Positions 24,949 through 34,085 of a DNA stretch of 50,657 bases are shown one piece after another. The position numbers were made by a program, and so were the translations under genes. The stretch covers positions 1-50,657 of the forward strand of contig JAAELY010000318.1 of NCBI GenBank assembly GCA_024226335.1, given 5' to 3'. The number at the start of each line of letters is the position of its first letter. Position 1 is the stretch's first letter. The notes below the pieces were generated by a model. The model was not told the origin of the DNA, did no database searches, and worked only from the letters and a program-made list of their open reading frames with translations. Source of the DNA: a bacterium. Lineage in GTDB: Bacteria > Myxococcota_A > UBA9160 > SZUA-336.

Positions 24949-27900
24949 TTGGGCAACGCTTCGCGCTTTGCGCACCTGCATCTGCATACGCAGTACTCGA
25001 TTCTGGACGGTGCGATCGGGATCGAGAAGCTGGTCGAGCGCTGTTCTGCGCTCGGAATGCCCGCCGTGGCCATGACCGACCACGGAAATATGTTCGGCGC
25101 CGTGGAGTTTCACGAGACCTGCGTGAAGCACGGCATCAAGCCGATCATCGGCTGCGAAGTCTACGTGGCTCAGGGTTCGCGCTTCGAGAAGGACGCCTCG
25201 ACGGGCGGTTTCAACGGGATCAACCACATGATCCTGCTGGCGATGAACGCCACCGGTTACGGAAATCTGATCCGACTGGTTTCGAAGGGATTCCTCGAAG
25301 GGTTCTATTACAAGCCAAGGATCGACATGGAGCTTCTGCAGAAGCACTCCGAGGGTCTGATTGCCACTTCGGGCTGCCTCTCGGGAGCGATCCCGTCGGC
25401 GATCAACAACGGGAACATGGATCGGGCCTGGGAACTGGTCGAGACCTACTCGCGCCTGTTCAAGGACCGTTTCTATCTCGAGTTCCAGCGCCACGGAATT
25501 CCGTTACAGGAAAAGGTCAACGCCGAACTGCTCGCCATGCACCGCGATCTGAAACTGCCTCTTCTGGCCACCAATGATTGTCATTACCTGGCCTGCAACG
25601 ATGCGCACTCGCACGAAGCGCTGCTCTGTGTTCAGACCGGCAAGCTGCTCGACGATCCCGATCGCTTCCGTTTCGACGGCCAGGGCTTCTACGTCAAGGA
25701 TGCTGACGAGATGCTCGAGGTCTTCCACGACGTGCCCGAGGCGGTGACCAATTCCATCGAGATCGCCGAGCGCTGCAATTTCGAACTCGAGACGGGGCAG
25801 AACTATCTGCCCGACTTCGACGTACCGGCGGGGCAGACCACCGAGAGCCATCTGCGCCAGATGGTGGAGCGGGGCATGAAGTCCCGGCTGAACCTCGAAC
25901 CCGATCAACCCTTGAGCGGCGAGCACGAAGAGTATCGAACCCGCATCGACTACGAACTCGATGTGATCAATCAGAAGGGGTACCCGGGCTACTTCCTGAT
26001 CGTCTGGGACATGATCCGTTTCGCGCGCGAACGCGGGATTCCGGTCGGTCCCGGCCGCGGTTCGGCGGCGGGTTCTCTGGTCGCGTATGCGCTGAGTATC
26101 GTGGACATCGACCCGGTCGGGTATCGGATCCCGTTCGAGCGCTTTCTGAACCCCGAGCGCATGTCGATGCCCGACATCGACATCGACTTCTGCATGAACC
26201 GGCGCGCCGAGGTGATCCGCTACGTCGAAGACCGGTACAACGGCGAAGGCGAAGACGGTCGGAAGGTCGCGGGCATCGTCACCTTCGGAACGATGCAGGC
26301 CAAGGCGGCGATTCGCGACTGCGGACGGGTGCTGGGCATGCCGTTCGCCGACGTCGATCCCGTGGCCAAGCTGATTCCCGACACACTCGGAATCGGACTC
26401 GACGAAGCTCTGGAAGAGTCGAAAGAACTGCGCAAGAAGATCGAGTCCAGTCCGCAATTGACCGAGATGTTCAATCTCGCCCGCTCCTTGGAGGGGCAGA
26501 TTCGCAATCCGGGGCGCCACGCGGCGGGGATCGTGATCTCTTCGAAGCCGTTACTCGATACCGCGCCGTTGTATCGCGATCCCAAGTCGAAAGAAGTCGT
26601 CGTCCAGTTCGACTACCGCAACGCCGAGAAGGTGGGGCTCATCAAGTTCGACCTTCTGGGGCTGCGCACGCTCACGATCATCCAGGACACCGTCGATCGC
26701 ATACGCACACACCACGACCCGGACTTCTGCATCGAGACCACCGATCTCGCCGATACCCTGACCTACGATCTGCTCTGCGCCGCCGATACCGATGGCGTGT
26801 TTCAGGTGGGGCAATCGACCGGAATGACCGACGTGGTGGCGCGCGCCCAGCCGCGCCATTTCAGGGATGTGATCCCCCTGGTCGCGCTGTACCGCCCGGG
26901 TCCCTTGAAGTCGGGCATGGTCGACGACTTCATCGAACGTCGCCACGGCCGCAAGCCGGTCAGCTATCTGATTCCGGCTCTCGAAGAGGTCTTGTCCGAA
27001 ACCTATGGCGTGATTCTGTATCAGGATCAGGTTCTGCAGATCGCCAACAAGGTCGCCGGCTATTCGCTCGGCGAGGGTGATCTGCTGCGCCGCGCCATGG
27101 GCAAGAAGATCGAATCCGAGATGGAGGCGCAGCGCGTGCGCTTCGTCGAAGGATCCGTCGCCAACGGCCATCCGCAAAGGCAGGCGGCACAGTTGTTCGA
27201 TCTGATCTTCCAGTTCGCGGGTTACGGCTTCGGCAAGGCTCACTCTGCGGCCTACGCGTTGATCACTCATCAGACTGCGTACCTGAAGGCGCACTATCCC
27301 GCCGAGTTCTATGCGGCCTGCATGACCTGTGAGTGGAAGGACGGAGACAAGCTCGATCGTTACATGAAAGACGCCGCGCGCCGGGACATCGAGATGAAGG
27401 CGCCGTGTGTCAACGAGAGTCGTGCCGAGTTCAGTGTGACCGACGAGGGTCGCGCGGTCCGTTTCGGCCTGGCGGGCATCAAGAACGTCGGCGATGGGGC
27501 GGTCGAGGCGATCGTCTCGGCTCGCAGTGCAGAGGGTCCGTTTCAAACCCTGTTCGATTTCTGCGAGCGCATCGACACCAAGAGTACGAACAAGCGCGTG
27601 ATCGAGAGCCTGATTCGCTGCGGAGCTTTCGACTTCACCAAGGCGACGCGAGCATCGCTCTGGGAGGCGCTCTCGGGTGCGATCGAGCGAGGCCAGCGCA
27701 CCCAGCGCGATCGCCTGCTCGGCCAGGGCAACCTTTTTGGCGATGCAGAGGCGGGCGCGGTTCCCAAGCTGCCCGAAGTCACCGAGTGGCCCGCAGCGCA
27801 GCGCCTGGACGGTGAAAAGGAAATGCTCGGCTTCTATATCACCGGACATCCACTCGCGGACCACGGCCGGGTTCTCGACCTCTTTTCGCGCTTCCCGCTC

Positions 27901-28431
27901 GACGGTTCGCCTACCGATCCCGGCGCGCGCAAGGATGCCTGGCTCGGTGGAATTCTGGTCGGATTCAAGACACAGAAGACTCGTAAAGGCGACCTCATGG
28001 CCCGCGCGCAACTCGAGAACATGAGCGGTACTCTCGGCGCCGTGTTCTTTCCGAAGACCTACGAGAAATTCGCACCGCTTCTGAGGGCCGAGGCGCGCCT
28101 GTTTCTCAAGGGCAACCTCGCCAGCGAATCGGAACGACCGGAGCTTCACGTGGACGAGGTGATTCCGCTGGAGGAAGCCTGGAGCCGCTGCACCACGCGC
28201 CTCGAGTTGCGAATTCCGGGTGAGGGCGCGACTCCCGAGCGGCTCGCGAAACTGCGCAGCCTGCTCGATCTCGTGCCCGGACCCGTACCCGTTGGCGTGG
28301 AGCTCAAACTTCCCAATGGCGCGGAGGCCATTCTGGACCTGAAGCGGCACCGGGTATCGGTCAGCGATGAACTCGTGACCCGCGTGGAGAGTCTGTTTGG
28401 GGAGGGGGTGGTGGCATGTCTCGTTTCCTGA
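24949..28431 (+). CDS. dnaE: DNA polymerase III alpha subunit
   Basis: This is the replicative DNA polymerase catalytic subunit, 1160 residues, DnaE1 type by length and motifs. The PHP domain comes first (HLHLHTQYS, TDHGNMFG). The polymerase palm has GRGSAAGS and the catalytic aspartates in PDIDIDF. Thumb and fingers follow (NPGRHAAGIVI, LYRPGPLKSGM, GYGFGKAHSAAYA). The C-terminal OB fold and tau-binding region start near residue 985. The start is TTG 24949 behind GGGGGTGAG; the conserved PHP strand begins only seven residues later, so the start is well constrained. The stop lies inside the next gene (16-nt overlap). Confidence 0.96.
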   Translation: MGNASRFAHLHLHTQYSILDGAIGIEKLVERCSALGMPAVAMTDHGNMFGAVEFHETCVKHGIKPIIGCEVYVAQGSRFEKDASTGGFNGINHMILLAMNATGYGNLIRLVSKGFLEGFYYKPRIDMELLQKHSEGLIATSGCLSGAIPSAINNGNMDRAWELVETYSRLFKDRFYLEFQRHGIPLQEKVNAELLAMHRDLKLPLLATNDCHYLACNDAHSHEALLCVQTGKLLDDPDRFRFDGQGFYVKDADEMLEVFHDVPEAVTNSIEIAERCNFELETGQNYLPDFDVPAGQTTESHLRQMVERGMKSRLNLEPDQPLSGEHEEYRTRIDYELDVINQKGYPGYFLIVWDMIRFARERGIPVGPGRGSAAGSLVAYALSIVDIDPVGYRIPFERFLNPERMSMPDIDIDFCMNRRAEVIRYVEDRYNGEGEDGRKVAGIVTFGTMQAKAAIRDCGRVLGMPFADVDPVAKLIPDTLGIGLDEALEESKELRKKIESSPQLTEMFNLARSLEGQIRNPGRHAAGIVISSKPLLDTAPLYRDPKSKEVVVQFDYRNAEKVGLIKFDLLGLRTLTIIQDTVDRIRTHHDPDFCIETTDLADTLTYDLLCAADTDGVFQVGQSTGMTDVVARAQPRHFRDVIPLVALYRPGPLKSGMVDDFIERRHGRKPVSYLIPALEEVLSETYGVILYQDQVLQIANKVAGYSLGEGDLLRRAMGKKIESEMEAQRVRFVEGSVANGHPQRQAAQLFDLIFQFAGYGFGKAHSAAYALITHQTAYLKAHYPAEFYAACMTCEWKDGDKLDRYMKDAARRDIEMKAPCVNESRAEFSVTDEGRAVRFGLAGIKNVGDGAVEAIVSARSAEGPFQTLFDFCERIDTKSTNKRVIESLIRCGAFDFTKATRASLWEALSGAIERGQRTQRDRLLGQGNLFGDAEAGAVPKLPEVTEWPAAQRLDGEKEMLGFYITGHPLADHGRVLDLFSRFPLDGSPTDPGARKDAWLGGILVGFKTQKTRKGDLMARAQLENMSGTLGAVFFPKTYEKFAPLLRAEARLFLKGNLASESERPELHVDEVIPLEEAWSRCTTRLELRIPGEGATPERLAKLRSLLDLVPGPVPVGVELKLPNGAEAILDLKRHRVSVSDELVTRVESLFGEGVVACLVS

Positions 28432-29603
28432 CGCGCCTCGGGCGGATCTGTTTCCTGGTCGGACTTGCTTGGGTTGCGAGCCCCGTCGCACACGCCCTTG
28501 AGCCAGTGACGATCGAAGTCGATGGAATCGTGCCCGCAGAGGTCGAACGCGGTGGCTCGCCGCGCGACCGCGCCTTCGCCGAAGCCATGGTCGAAGCGGT
28601 TTTCCTGGTGGGCCTGCGCTTTCTACCCCCCGAAGCGGGAGAGCATGGGGGCGACTTGCGCGAGCTCCTGCGCCCGCGCGCTCCGGAATTCGTGTTGAGC
28701 TATCGCGTCGCCGGTGCACTCCGGCAGGAGATGTCGCTCGAAGATGATTCCGAGCAGGTTGTCTTACCGGTGCGCGCGACGGTCGACGCGGGTCAGCTGC
28801 GCGCGTACCTGGAGACTCTGGGACTGTTGGAATCCCCGCGCGAGAAACCCTCGGTGGTCTTGTTCCTCCGCCTGGACCGGGGCATTTCCGGCGACCCGCG
28901 CCCCGCGCCGCTGGTCTCGCTCGAACGCTTCCTGCAGGACCGCCTGTCGCAACAGGGGCTGGTCGTGGTCGAGCCGGCTCTTCGGGCCAATCGCGAGATC
29001 CAGCCCGAGAGCGCACTCGCGCTGGGCCGCGATCTGGGAGCAGATGTCGCGCTCGACGTCGCCCTCAGCTGGCGGCCGAAAGACACGGGCAGCCGGGTCA
29101 AGGGCGGAGTGGCCGAGGTTCGGGTCAGGGCCGTCCGGGTCGGGGATGGCACCGAGCTGGCATTGGCCCGCTTCGAGGGCGCCGGCTACCACGATCACAG
29201 CGAGGAAGCCTTTGCCCGGGGCGTCGGAGCGGTGCGCGAGCAGCTGGTCGACAACGTGATCTTGCAGCTCGATCGCAACTGGCAGGCCCTTGCGGAAGAG
29301 AGCGGGGCGGTCGAGGTGCGTCTGTTCGGAGTTTCGAATCTCCTGCAGGTGACGGCCGTCCGAGGGGCCCTGAAGCGCGATTTGGGCGCCGATCGAGCCG
29401 CTCTGATGGAAATGAGCCCCGGAACCGCGTTTCTGCGGGTCGAGGGAGCGCTGTCTCCTGGGGCCCTCCAGGACCGCCTGGCGGCCCTGGAATTCTCGGG
29501 ATTCCGGCTCGAGCCGGTGCTGGTGGAGGCCGGCCGGGTCGAGCTTCGAGTAGAGCCTGTGAGCGCGCCAGCGATGCCCCAGGATCCCTCTGGAGTTCAA
29601 TAG
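28416..29603 (+). CDS. Exported protein of unknown function
   Basis: I do not recognise this 395-residue protein. The first 27 residues look like a signal peptide (basic start, hydrophobic FLVGLAWVAS, cleavage after AHA). Residues about 45-60 (RDRAFAEAMVEAVFLVG) resemble the amphipathic helix seen in flagellar assembly (FlgT-like) and DUF2066 periplasmic proteins, but that link is weak. A later region (SLERFLQDRLSQQGLVVVEP, then GADVALDVALSWRP) looks like the alpha/beta fold of periplasmic lipoprotein-assembly proteins. No lipobox and no later membrane segment are seen. ATG 28416 overlaps the end of dnaE by 16 nt, giving translational coupling to a replication gene. It is probably periplasmic; the function is unknown. 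Confidence 0.7.
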   Translation: MSRFLTRLGRICFLVGLAWVASPVAHALEPVTIEVDGIVPAEVERGGSPRDRAFAEAMVEAVFLVGLRFLPPEAGEHGGDLRELLRPRAPEFVLSYRVAGALRQEMSLEDDSEQVVLPVRATVDAGQLRAYLETLGLLESPREKPSVVLFLRLDRGISGDPRPAPLVSLERFLQDRLSQQGLVVVEPALRANREIQPESALALGRDLGADVALDVALSWRPKDTGSRVKGGVAEVRVRAVRVGDGTELALARFEGAGYHDHSEEAFARGVGAVREQLVDNVILQLDRNWQALAEESGAVEVRLFGVSNLLQVTAVRGALKRDLGADRAALMEMSPGTAFLRVEGALSPGALQDRLAALEFSGFRLEPVLVEAGRVELRVEPVSAPAMPQDPSGVQ

Positions 29604-29669
29604 TGGCGGGTCCGGTCGGGGCGCTGCGCGCCGCGCAGCCCCAGAGTCATCTTGCTCGGCCCGATCAAA

Positions 29670-29698
29670 TTGACACCGAAACCCGAAATTGGTATTGA
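29670..29698 (+). promoter_or_regulatory. Possible promoter of the thrS-infC-pheST-ihfA operon
   Basis: A perfect -35 TTGACA (29670-29675) and a weak -10 TATTGA (29693-29698) are separated by exactly 17 nt. This would leave a leader of about 170 nt before thrS, room for regulation. The leader is AT-richer than its surroundings; no T-box motif is seen. Confidence 0.45.
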
Positions 29699-29876
29699 AT
29701 TCGCCGGTTTAGGGGAACGCTTCGAGGTTGATCTGATCTCCTTTCACACCTTTACATCCAGGTCTGTATTTAGTCCGGACGACTCCCTTGTTTGAAGGGC
29801 GAAGCCGCCGGTCCGTGCGAGCGTTGCTGTGGGGGCGAGACTGCCGAACTGGCTCGGTCTCGTTCTGCGTGAGCAG

Positions 29877-31811
29877 ATGAGTGCGCAAGAAATTGATTTG
29901 ACGCTTCCCGACGGCACCGTCGTAACGGTTCCGAACGGCACCAGCTCGCTCGAGGTTGCGCAGAAGATCGGTCCCGGTCTTGGTAAGGCCGCGCTTGCAT
30001 CACAACTCGAAGGTGAATACTGCGATCTGCGCGCGCCGCTTCGGCGCGGTGGTGCATTCCGCGTGATCACCGCGCGCGACCCCGATGGTGGCGAAGTGAT
30101 TCGACACTCGGCCGAGCACGTGATGGCGGATGCGGTCAAGCGACTCTGGCCGGAAACTCAGATCGATGTAGGTCGCAGCGACCACAGCGAGAAGTTCCAG
30201 TACGACTTCGATATTCCCACACGCATCGGTCCCGATGACCTCCCGCGCATCGAAGCGGAGATGAACCGCATCATCGAAGAAGACCTGCCGTTCGAGCGCG
30301 ACGAGATCGAGCGCGAGCAGGCCAAGCAGTTATTCGAATCGATGGGCGAGCATCTCAAGGTCTCGCGTATCGACGATATTCCCGACGATCAGACGATCAC
30401 GGTATTCCGAAACGGCTCCTTCGCCGATCTGTGTCGCGGACCCCACGTCCAGCGCACGGGCCAGATCGGCGCATTCAAGTTGACCGAGCTCGCGGGGGCC
30501 TACTGGCGTGGCGATGAATCCAAGCAGATGCTCCAGCGCGTCTACGGCATCGCCTTCAAGGACAAGAAGGAACTGAAGGCGCACGAGCGTCTGCAGGAAG
30601 AGGCGCGCAAACGTGATCACCGGCGCCTCGGACAGGAACTCGACCTCTTCCTGATCCACGAATGGGCACCGGGTTCACCCTTCTTCCTGCCCAAGGGCCT
30701 CCGGCTCTACAACAACCTGGTCGAATACGTGCGCGGGCTCTATCGGAAGTACGGATTCGACGAGGTGATGGCGCCGCAGCTGTTTTCCGCAGAACTCTTC
30801 AAGGTTTCCGGTCACTACGAGAACTTTGGCGAGGACATGTTCCTGATGCCGGGAGCCGACGAAGGTGAGGAAGTCGGTCTCAAGCCGATGAACTGTCCGG
30901 GACATTGCCTGATCTTCCGCGCACGACCGCGTTCCTATCGCGAGCTTCCACTGCGCCTCGCCGAGTTTTCCCGGCTGCACCGCAACGAGCGCTCTGGGAC
31001 TCTCCACGGTCTGACGCGAGTGCGCACGTTTGCCCAGGACGATGGACACATCTACTGCGCCCCCGATCAATTGCGCGACGAGATCGATCGGCATATGGAG
31101 ATGACCGCGGAGATCTACCGCGATCTTGGTTTGAGTGGAGTCGAGATCGCCGTGGCGACCCGGCCCGAGAAGTTCATCGGGGATCCCGACGAATGGGAAA
31201 GCGTCCAGAAGATGCTCGTCGATGCGGTCGAGCGCGCCGGCTACGAGTGCGGCATCAATCCCGGCGAGGGAGCGTTCTACGCTCCGAAGATCGAGTTCAA
31301 TTTCCGCGATGCGCTCAAGCGCTCCTGGCAGTTGGCCACGGTGCAGATCGACATGGCGATGCCTTCGCGCTTCGAGCTCAAGTACGTGGGCGCCGATGGC
31401 AAGGAGCACGAGCCAAAGATGGTGCATCGCGCCATCCTGGGTTCGTTGGAACGCTTCATCGCGGTCTATCTGGAGCACACCGGTGGCGATCTGCCACTCT
31501 GGCTTGCGCCTGTGCAGGTTACGGTCCTGCCGGTATCGGACAAGCACACAGACTATGCACAGAAGGTGACTCGCACGCTCCAGGATGCAGGCGTGCAAGC
31601 GCAGCTCGATGCGCGCAATGAGACGTTGAATTATCGCGTACGCGGCTCGGAGACACAGAAGATTCCGTATATCCTTGTCGTCGGAGATCGCGAGTCAGAT
31701 GACGGAAGTGTGACGGTTCGCCGTCGACACAAGAAAGGCCAGGAAAGTTTTCCGGTCGATGAGTTCAGAAGCAAGATAGAGGAGGAGATTCGAACGCGTG
31801 GGATTTCGTAG
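29877..31811 (+). CDS. thrS: Threonyl-tRNA synthetase
   Basis: This class II synthetase charges tRNA-Thr. The 644-residue length from ATG 29877 matches the family. The longer in-frame start at 29829 adds 16 residues before the conserved TGS domain (IDLTLPDGTVVTVPNG). The editing domain follows, with HSAEHVMADAV (the zinc/editing HxxxH) and the later cysteine in FADLCRGPH. The catalytic core has motif 2 (FSRLHRNERSGTLHGLTRVR) with zinc ligands including the Cys in MNCPGH, and motif 3 (LGSLERF). The C-terminal anticodon domain follows. The stop lies inside infC (14-nt overlap). Confidence 0.97.
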   Translation: MSAQEIDLTLPDGTVVTVPNGTSSLEVAQKIGPGLGKAALASQLEGEYCDLRAPLRRGGAFRVITARDPDGGEVIRHSAEHVMADAVKRLWPETQIDVGRSDHSEKFQYDFDIPTRIGPDDLPRIEAEMNRIIEEDLPFERDEIEREQAKQLFESMGEHLKVSRIDDIPDDQTITVFRNGSFADLCRGPHVQRTGQIGAFKLTELAGAYWRGDESKQMLQRVYGIAFKDKKELKAHERLQEEARKRDHRRLGQELDLFLIHEWAPGSPFFLPKGLRLYNNLVEYVRGLYRKYGFDEVMAPQLFSAELFKVSGHYENFGEDMFLMPGADEGEEVGLKPMNCPGHCLIFRARPRSYRELPLRLAEFSRLHRNERSGTLHGLTRVRTFAQDDGHIYCAPDQLRDEIDRHMEMTAEIYRDLGLSGVEIAVATRPEKFIGDPDEWESVQKMLVDAVERAGYECGINPGEGAFYAPKIEFNFRDALKRSWQLATVQIDMAMPSRFELKYVGADGKEHEPKMVHRAILGSLERFIAVYLEHTGGDLPLWLAPVQVTVLPVSDKHTDYAQKVTRTLQDAGVQAQLDARNETLNYRVRGSETQKIPYILVVGDRESDDGSVTVRRRHKKGQESFPVDEFRSKIEEEIRTRGIS

Positions 31812-32523
31812 ACGCCGTTGGCGAGAAGTAGCACCCGAAAAGGACAAGATTCGAGTCAATCGTGCGATCCGCGTTCCAGAAGTGCGGGTCGTGAACGAAG
31901 ATGGGCAGCAGCTCGGTGTGATGCCCACAGATGCCGCCCGCGATATCGCAGGGCGGATCGGCTTGGACCTTGTCGAGATTTCCCCGAATGGACAACCGCC
32001 GGTCTGCAAGATCATGGACTACGGGCGGTACAAGTACGAGCTCCAGAAGAAGGCTTCGTCACAGAAGAAGACCCAACACCAGAGCCAGTTGAAGGAAGTG
32101 AAGTTCCGACCGCGGATCGATGAGCATGATCTCGACTTCAAGCTCAAGAACGCGACGCGTTTCCTGATGGATGGCGACAAGGTGAAAGCCACAGTGATGT
32201 TCCGCGGCCGAGAGATCGTTCACCAGAACATCGGGCGGGAGCTTCTGGTTCGCGTGACGGAGAGATTGGCGGAGATCGCAAAACCGGAGAGCCGGGCTCA
32301 GATGGAAGGGCGCATGCTCAGCATGATCTTCGCGCCAGACCGAGCCGCGATCGACAAGCTCAAACAGCAACAAGAAGCCGAGCGAGGGGCCGAAGGCGGC
32401 GAAGAAGCCGCCGAGGACAAATCCGACAAGAAAGCACGACGATCCGATCGGGCGCCAGCAGAACACGCTGAAGCTCCGCTCGAGGTCGAAGAGACGAAGA
32501 GCGAGGAGGCCGAAGGTGCCTAA
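31798..32523 (+). CDS. infC: Translation initiation factor IF-3 with long charged C-terminal tail
   Basis: IF-3 binds the 30S subunit and checks start-codon pairing. The N-terminal domain ([31 protein letters not shown]) and C-terminal domain ([25 protein letters not shown]) are standard. The protein is 241 residues; after the usual end near residue 180 it continues with about 60 mostly Glu, Ala, Lys and Arg residues, a disordered tail. The start is GTG 31798 inside the thrS end; GAGGAGGAG lies about 10 nt upstream. E. coli infC uses the rare AUU start for autoregulation; here the start is GTG, also non-AUG. The GTG start of rpmI lies inside its 3' end. Confidence 0.96.
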   Translation: MGFRRRRWREVAPEKDKIRVNRAIRVPEVRVVNEDGQQLGVMPTDAARDIAGRIGLDLVEISPNGQPPVCKIMDYGRYKYELQKKASSQKKTQHQSQLKEVKFRPRIDEHDLDFKLKNATRFLMDGDKVKATVMFRGREIVHQNIGRELLVRVTERLAEIAKPESRAQMEGRMLSMIFAPDRAAIDKLKQQQEAERGAEGGEEAAEDKSDKKARRSDRAPAEHAEAPLEVEETKSEEAEGA

Positions 32524-32713
32524 GATCAAGACGCGACGCGCGGTGGCGAAACGGTTCCGGAAGACCGGTACCGGAAAGCTGCGCCGCTCGCAGGCGTTCA
32601 AACGCCACATCCTGACCAAGATGAGCAGCAAGCGGAAGCGGCAGTTACGCGGGACGACGATCGTCGCTGCTGTCGATGCGCCGCGTTTGAAGCGACAGCT
32701 TCCTTACCTGTAG
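32516..32713 (+). CDS. rpmI: 50S ribosomal protein L35
   Basis: The 65-residue basic protein starts with the family signature [20 protein letters not shown] and continues with [24 protein letters not shown]. It starts at GTG 32516, overlapping the infC stop by 8 nt, so translation is coupled to infC. It sits in its conserved place between infC and rplT. Confidence 0.97.
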   Translation: MPKIKTRRAVAKRFRKTGTGKLRRSQAFKRHILTKMSSKRKRQLRGTTIVAAVDAPRLKRQLPYL

Positions 32714-32725
32714 AGGGACATTGAA

Positions 32726-33079
32726 ATGAGAATCAAACGAGGTGTCACGAAGCACCGACGCCACAAGAAGATCCTCAAGCTGGCTTCGGGTTTTCGCGGC
32801 TCGCGCAGCAAGCTGATCCGACCTGCGAGGCTCGCTGTAGAGAAGAGCCTGATCTATGCCTATCGCGATCGACGCCAGAGAAAGCGACAGTTCCACCGCC
32901 TGTGGATTGCCCGCATCAATGCCGCAGCTCGCTCGAACGGGCTTACCTACAGCCGTTTCATGCACGGGTTGAAGCTGGCGGGTGTGGAAGTCGATCGGAA
33001 GATTCTCGCGGATCTGGCCGTCGCGGAGCCGCAGGCGTTCACCGAGCTGGTCGAAGTCGCGAAGTCGAAGGCCGCCTGA
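32726..33079 (+). CDS. rplT: 50S ribosomal protein L20
   Basis: The 117-residue protein has the full family sequence: [19 protein letters not shown] at the N-terminus, [19 protein letters not shown], and the C-terminal [24 protein letters not shown]20 organises early 50S assembly and in E. coli represses the infC-rpmI-rplT mRNA. It starts at ATG 32726, 12 nt after rpmI, preceded by GAGGGAC. Confidence 0.97.
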   Translation: MRIKRGVTKHRRHKKILKLASGFRGSRSKLIRPARLAVEKSLIYAYRDRRQRKRQFHRLWIARINAAARSNGLTYSRFMHGLKLAGVEVDRKILADLAVAEPQAFTELVEVAKSKAA

Positions 33080-33092
33080 GGCGGATTCTGGA

Positions 33093-34085
33093 ATGTCGAC
33101 CGAACTCGAGAATCTGGCCGAACTCGAGAAGCAGGCGCGCGCAGCGATCGCCGGGGCACCCAACGCCCAGGCGTTGCGCGAGGTGCGCGCTGGCTTCCTG
33201 GGTCGCAAGGGTTCGGTCTCCGAGATGCTCCGCCGCATCGGATCGATCGAACCGGCGGAACGAGGCGCTTTCGGCCAGGCGGTCAATGCCAGCAAAGAGC
33301 GCATCGAGGAGTGGGCTCAAGCGCGTCAACAGGAACTGGAGAGCGAAAACCAGAACCGCGTGCTTGCCGAGCATCGTCTCGACGTAACGCTTCCGGGCTC
33401 GGCACCGTCTCGGGGTCACTATCACCCGCTCACCGTCATCGAACGCGAGATGGCGGATTTCTTTGCCGGCCTGGGCTTCTCGATCGAAGACGGTCCAGAA
33501 GTCGAGACGCAGTACAACAACTTCGAAGCCCTCAATATCCCCGAAGATCATCCCTCGCGCGATCTACAGGACACCTTCTTCGTCGAGGGGGGTCCAGTGC
33601 TGCGCACGCATACTTCACCCGTGCAGATCCGCGCGATGGCCGGGCGTGAGCCGCCTTTCCGTTTCATCGCACCGGGACGCGTGTACCGCTACGACAACGA
33701 CGCCACGCACTCCCCCATGTTCCACCAGATCGAAGGCTTTCTCGTCGACGAGAACGTCACGTTCGGCGACCTGAAGGGAGTGCTGTTCGCCTTCGCGCGT
33801 CACATGATGGGTGCGGACGTGAAGCTGCGCTTCCGGGCACACTTTTTCCCGTTCACCGAGCCGTCCGCCGAGATCGATTTTTCATGGCAGGATGGTTGGC
33901 TCGAATGGGGTGGCTGCGGAATGATTCATCCGCGGGTGCTGGGCAACTGCGGGATTGATTCGGAGCGCTGGCAGGGTTTCGCGTTTGGCATGGGTGTGGA
34001 TCGCACGGCCATGCAACGCTTTGGGATTCCCAACATCCATCGTTTGTTCGACGGTGATGTACGCGTGCTGGAGCAGATCGCATGA
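33093..34085 (+). CDS. pheS: Phenylalanyl-tRNA synthetase alpha subunit
   Basis: This is the catalytic chain of the alpha2-beta2 PheRS. The 330-residue product from ATG 33093 has an N-terminal coiled-coil arm for tRNA binding and the class II core with HPLTVIEREM, motif 2 (FRFIAPGRVYRYDNDATHSPMF split over a loop) and motif 3 near the end (GFAFGMGVDRTAM). An in-frame open stretch extends back to 32982 into rplT but has no family similarity. The stop overlaps the pheT start by 4 nt (ATGA), ensuring balanced subunit synthesis. Length is normal. Confidence 0.97.
   Translation: MSTELENLAELEKQARAAIAGAPNAQALREVRAGFLGRKGSVSEMLRRIGSIEPAERGAFGQAVNASKERIEEWAQARQQELESENQNRVLAEHRLDVTLPGSAPSRGHYHPLTVIEREMADFFAGLGFSIEDGPEVETQYNNFEALNIPEDHPSRDLQDTFFVEGGPVLRTHTSPVQIRAMAGREPPFRFIAPGRVYRYDNDATHSPMFHQIEGFLVDENVTFGDLKGVLFAFARHMMGADVKLRFRAHFFPFTEPSAEIDFSWQDGWLEWGGCGMIHPRVLGNCGIDSERWQGFAFGMGVDRTAMQRFGIPNIHRLFDGDVRVLEQIA

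Noticed and set aside
29604-29876. T-box leader before thrS
   Set aside because: No T-box sequence or antiterminator stem; only a plausible promoter is seen.
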